DNA of 64,000 nucleotides, taken from NCBI GenBank assembly GCA_034770075.1, contig CM068383.1:46209222-46273221 (forward strand). The letters run 5' to 3'. The position numbers were made by a program, and so were the translations under genes. This DNA is from Aralia elata (taxonomy: Eukaryota > Streptophyta > Magnoliopsida > Apiales > Araliaceae). The first letter of the stretch is position 1. Each line of letters begins with the position of its first letter. This document shows positions 59,806-64,000 of the stretch, in pieces. The notes under the pieces were generated by a model. That model was not told where the DNA came from, ran no database searches, and saw only the letters and a list, made by a program, of their open reading frames with translations.

Positions 59806-60497
59806 GAAATTTTTTTATAATAAGAATTTATATATATAAAATTCTTATTATGCGATATATTGATTGCATAAGTAAATTACTTGTTGTGCAATGGGAATAG
59901 CTTGAAAATAATAAATATGTTATTATTAAGTAGTTATTATAAAATTGTTGGAAACAATTTATAGAAGGGGAAAGAAAATGAGCTAAGACATTTTTATATA
60001 ATAAATTGTGGAAGACAATTTATTAAAGGATACCAAATTATTGTATTTAAATTATTTTTTTTATATGTTAACGCCTACGGGAGTGTATGCGATATAATAT
60101 GGATATGCATGTGGGGTGGTGGATACATTATTTAATAATATATTTACTATATGTAAATAAATTGTTAGAAACAATTTATTAATGAAAAGAGATAATTAAA
60201 TTTTTGTATACCGAAGTAGTGTACATATTTATTAAGGTGTATTAAAATAATTTATAATAGTAAATTATTTTTAATATGATGAAATTATTAATCAAATATA
60301 TTACTTTTAATATAAATGGCTTCCATTTTTATGGAGAAGAGTTATGGATATTTTACCATGGTATTTGGTGCGATAAGTACGGAAGTATAAAATATGAAAT
60401 ATGGAGTCGTATGTAACAAATGGTTATATGTATTTTATTTGTGCATATAATATAAAAGAATGGTACATTTGTATCTAGTAAATGTTATAAGGTAATA
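59806..60497. other. AT-rich segment with three similar short palindromes
   Basis: No gene. Near-identical hairpins of the form AAATTGTTNGAAACAATTT occur at 59942-59960, 60003-60021 (variant) and 60159-60177. A separate hairpin, ATAAGAATTT..AAATTCTTAT, spans about 59819-59849. Confidence 0.6.
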
Positions 60498-63400
60498 TGT
60501 AGCCGCCCCCAAACCCGAGTCCCTTGAACCTCGGACCTGGTGCGTCACGATACATCATATTTACAACTACTGCGGAAGATATAAACATAAATTGTTTATA
60601 CAATAATCTCTATTACATATCCCAAGGTCTATAACCTTTATTTTAATACATATTTACCTTTAAATTCACAAAAGATTTACACAATTAACTTACATCAAAT
60701 GACTAATTTGGTTATCATGCATAACACTGTAATCTTGTCCTTTGCTTCTGTACTGTCTTTCCTCGAACGTTCGCCTTAAATCTGAAATTTGTTATCATGA
60801 TATAGCAAGGGTGAGCAACTACTTTGCTCAGCAAGTTTAATTACAATAAAGATATATCATGATTGAAAGAATGAATAAGCTTTAGAACTTTTCAATAATA
60901 TAATAATTGTGAAAGAGCATGAATCAAAATTTCAATGATTGAGTGACTGAATTCAATAATACAGGGTGTCAATAATGACCATGAACAAATTTAACTGAAC
61001 CTTATAGTAATGAAGGTGATTAGCCTTTCATACATGATAGACATATACAACATGCACTATGTGCGAATCAATAATTTAAGGAGGTGGAATAATTATAAAG
61101 AATTAAACCACTAGCATGCTTGAAACATAACAACTCAAGTTTGAGTTAAGAGGAACTTGCTCAATATAAAAGTTGAGTAAGATGGAACTTGCCTGTACCG
61201 TCGATTACTGCTACGTAATCTAATTTAACCTCTTATGAAAGACCTATCAGTTATAAGATTGATCTTTCAATTAGCATATCATATATCAGCTTATAATATC
61301 ACTTCTTTAACAATAAATTATCTAACATTGAACCACATAACTAAATATTAGATATCATCTTAGCACCATACGCATTCATAATTCTACAGCTAGCATACAT
61401 CGAGTCTTTAACAATGTTCAATATAGTATGCTGAGTGGTTTCCCACAAACAACCAACAAACTAGTTTCCGTCTCATCTACACTGTTTTCACATTGAGTTA
61501 GATCGGTTGCTAGTTCATATATACCTCCGCTCCCTGAAGGAATTGTTTAGCCCAACTACTATACATCAACTATTAAAGAACACGACTGTACTACTACTTT
61601 ATCATAAACCTTATGACTTAACACTAAGTCTTTCATTTTATAAGTTCTTCTTTATAATCCATTAAGCCCGAATGCCTAATCCAGCAAGTTGGATTATCTA
61701 AACATACTAATCCAGTAACCTAGATTCAAACTAGCATCCAATCCAGCACCCTGGATTCAAACTATCCTACAATTCAGCAAACTAGATTCACTAATTTAGC
61801 AAACCGGATTTATTAATTCAACAAACTATATTCACCAATTCAGCAAGCCGGATTCAATCAATTCAGCAAGCCGAAATATGAATACAACAAACCGTATTGG
61901 AAGCTGTATTCTTAAAATGACTTAACCTCTTTTAATCATCGATTTTTATTTTCTTCAAATCTTGCCACACATATGTACATATATTCCATACTCATAAATA
62001 CCTTCCTTATGAAAGTTTTCAATTTCCTTTAACATTTTTTAAACGTCCGTTTTAACTTTCAAAACGAAGAAAAATGATCACTATCTTTCACAACTCCGAT
62101 GATTCCAAATTTTTGATAGAATCTTATACATATTAACACGAGGTTCCAGTTAAAATTTCGTGGCCATCGGAGTTATAAAACTCCAATTTTAGCCGTTTTC
62201 GTCGAAAAACTCTACGTTTTTATTTTAGCCGTAGATTCTTCGTTACAAGTCAGAATGCAGCGATTCTTGGACAGGAGCTACCTAACTCCCTATATTTTCA
62301 GTGATAAAAAGTTTTGAATTTATTGCACTTGTTAAGGGGTGAAAATAGTGCACATAAGCAAGAGGTTAGTGGGTTTGGTCCCGTTTCCCGATTTGAGGTC
62401 CTTCGCCATAAAGTTCATAACTTTCATTCTACATGGCCAAAAATTCTCAAATTTTTACATGACTTATATAACATCTCCTATTATCATTTAAATTTTTCTA
62501 GAATTTTTAGAGCATAAAAAGTTGACGAAATTACCCCTGGAGGGGACTGCCCTGTAGCAGCCCTTTTTCCCCTTTGAACCACCTGGACTGTTTTGGTAAA
62601 AACAGTCCCTATGAATTTTGTACACATTATTTTTGAGTTCTACCACTTGGGTTTAATACTTAACTTATATATCTAGCACCACTCTTTGACGGATCGCAAA
62701 AAGAGTTTATGGATTTCAATTGGTACTCATATAAAGTGAACAAAAGTTAGGGTTTTCTACATTTTTTAAAACAAACAAGTTTTCTTTTCTTTTCTTTTCA
62801 ACAAATCAACACCCAAATAGGTAAGATCTAAACATAAAACCTTAGAAAACATATAGATCAATGGTTTTAGACCACAAGATCATAAATTTTATATCAACCA
62901 CTATCAAACCAAAATAAAAGGAAATAACTAGATTAAGGTTAAAAATTTATAACTTAGCTTTATTTTCTTTCTCCTTCTTCCCAAAATAGCTATGGAGTTT
63001 TACAAAACTCTCTCTCTTCCTCCCTCCTTAGCCCACGGCTGGACACCTTCCTCTCTCTCCATTTCTATTTTGTTTTTCTTTCTAAGCTTTTGGAGAATGA
63101 GAAATAAAATGTGAAGTGTACTTTTATTTTTTCCAAAAAGAAGATTAACTAGAATTGGAGAAATTGTATACATATAATACCTATATCTATACTTAATCTC
63201 CCAATATCTTCCATCTTCTCTCTCTATCTTATCTCTTTGTACTTGCAATCTTGGATAAGAATATGGGGGCCAAATAAAATAGTGACACATGGAAGGTTTG
63301 GATAAGAGATCACATGCACTCTTTTTTTTTCTTCCTTGCTTGCCGGCAGGCCTCTTCCATTTTTGTCCCAATTTTTTCTTTTCTTTTATTACTTTAATGG

Positions 63401-64000
63401 ATTAAATAAGTTGCTTAAAATATTTCCTAAGTGGGCTAACAATTGGGCTTCTTTTAAAATCAATTTGGGCTCACTTTTGATTAGTTAGAGCTACTAGTTG
63501 TCCACTATTATTATTCCACATTTGGGCTACTAGTTTATTAAATGTTAGACTAATTTAATTAGTCCACACATTAATTATCCAAGGCCATGATTAATTAAAT
63601 GAGTGGGCTTGGTTAGTAATTTAATTAGACTAGTTCACTAGCATTTTCTTACTAATTGGACTATTAAAATAAATTATCCATATAACACATAATTCTCATT
63701 AATTAATACCCATATTAATTAATGTACAAAATTTATTCACTTACTATATTCACTTTAATTGAATATTTAATTATCTCATTATCTTATCAATGGTTTGATA
63801 TAAAAAATTCTTAGGTTAGTCCACTAAATTAAATTACTATTAGTGGGACCTCCTTTAACTAACAATGATTTGGGCCATGTAAATTAGCATGGCTCACCAC
63901 TTTTAATCTTTTATACCTAATATATAATTAGGTTACAAGACCTTCCTTTAGTTGTTTATATAAATAATGTCGACGCCGGGTATTCTCGTCTTTCTTGTCT
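60498..64000 (-). mobile_element. Tekay-like LTR, minus strand, runs off the window
   Basis: Plus-strand start TGTAGCCGCCCCCAAACC is the reverse complement of an ending like GGGGGCGTCACA in the other LTRs. The conserved block TGCTGAGCAAAG..TTGCTCACCCTTGC and TATATCATGA is at 60795-60860 in reverse. Near 63970 a CGCCGGGTATT sequence resembles the reverse of a TGTAATACCC start, so the LTR may end close to the window edge. No PBS-like sequence lies left of 60498, so this may be a solo or 3' LTR. Short open frames at 62314 and 63000 are not convincing. Confidence 0.6.
61675..61905. repeat. ~25-bp degenerate tandem repeat
   Basis: About nine copies of AATTCAGCAARCCGGATTCA with variable four-to-eight-base spacers, inside the LTR at the right edge. 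Confidence 0.75.

Noticed and set aside
62314..63371. Two frames (67 and 123 codons) in the right-edge LTR
   Set aside because: No motif, no conservation in related LTRs; the second comes from purine/pyrimidine-biased sequence.

Overview
This window is a nested block of plant transposable elements, most likely from a gene-poor, AT-rich part of a eudicot chromosome. The evidence for a plant is the element set: Ty1/copia and chromodomain Ty3/gypsy LTR retrotransposons primed by initiator-Met tRNA, Stowaway-type MITEs, a hAT-type non-autonomous element and a Helitron with a plant-type 3' hairpin. I found no intact host protein gene, tRNA, rRNA or CRISPR array. The species cannot be named from the sequence.

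Layout. 1-1509: end of a minus-strand LTR cut by the window edge. 1510-10216: plus-strand copia element (Copia-C) with a complete gag-pol reading frame carrying five internal stops. 10217-12421: reverse-oriented solo LTR of a Tekay-like gypsy. 12808-13170: short LTR (363 bp) with a PBS-like flank. 13690-14553: hAT-like non-autonomous element with a perfect 8-bp target duplication. 15187-15444 and 20201-20458: two Stowaway-like MITEs of one family. 15693-19505: Tekay-like solo LTR. 21073-25284: Helitron (3' end firm, 5' end tentative) with a broken helicase remnant, lying at the end of a minus-strand copia LTR (Copia-B, 25285-26872). 27265-29758 plus 44719-44758: the 3' LTR of a second minus-strand copia (Copia-A, SIRE-like), split by the next element. 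29759-44718: complete 14.96-kb plus-strand Tekay-type gypsy (Gypsy-1, target duplication GTTAT). 44759-45782 plus 59602-59803: the 3' internal part of Copia-A, with an env-like extra reading frame split by Gypsy-2. 45783-59601: complete 13.8-kb minus-strand Tekay-type gypsy (Gypsy-2, target duplication TTGGG). 60498-64000: a further minus-strand Tekay-like LTR running off the window.

Relative ages from hand-counted LTR mismatches: Gypsy-1 about 0.65%, Gypsy-2 about 0.85%, Copia-C about 3%. Both young gypsy elements have coding regions broken by stops (Gypsy-2 also by frameshifts and loss of the zinc-knuckle region), which suggests they were copied in trans by an intact relative. Most stops are explained by C-to-T change, often in CAG/CTG (CHG) context.

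The most interesting signals are: (1) a candidate intron of 2.4-2.9 kb inside the Tekay-like LTRs, with donor and acceptor at matching places in otherwise diverged LTRs; (2) an extra acidic coiled-coil reading frame between PBS and gag in Gypsy-1, with a branch-point-like and 3' splice-like sequence just before its ATG; (3) kilobase arrays of AT-rich palindromes inside the same LTRs; and (4) mosaic LTRs in which U3 and U5 have different relatives.
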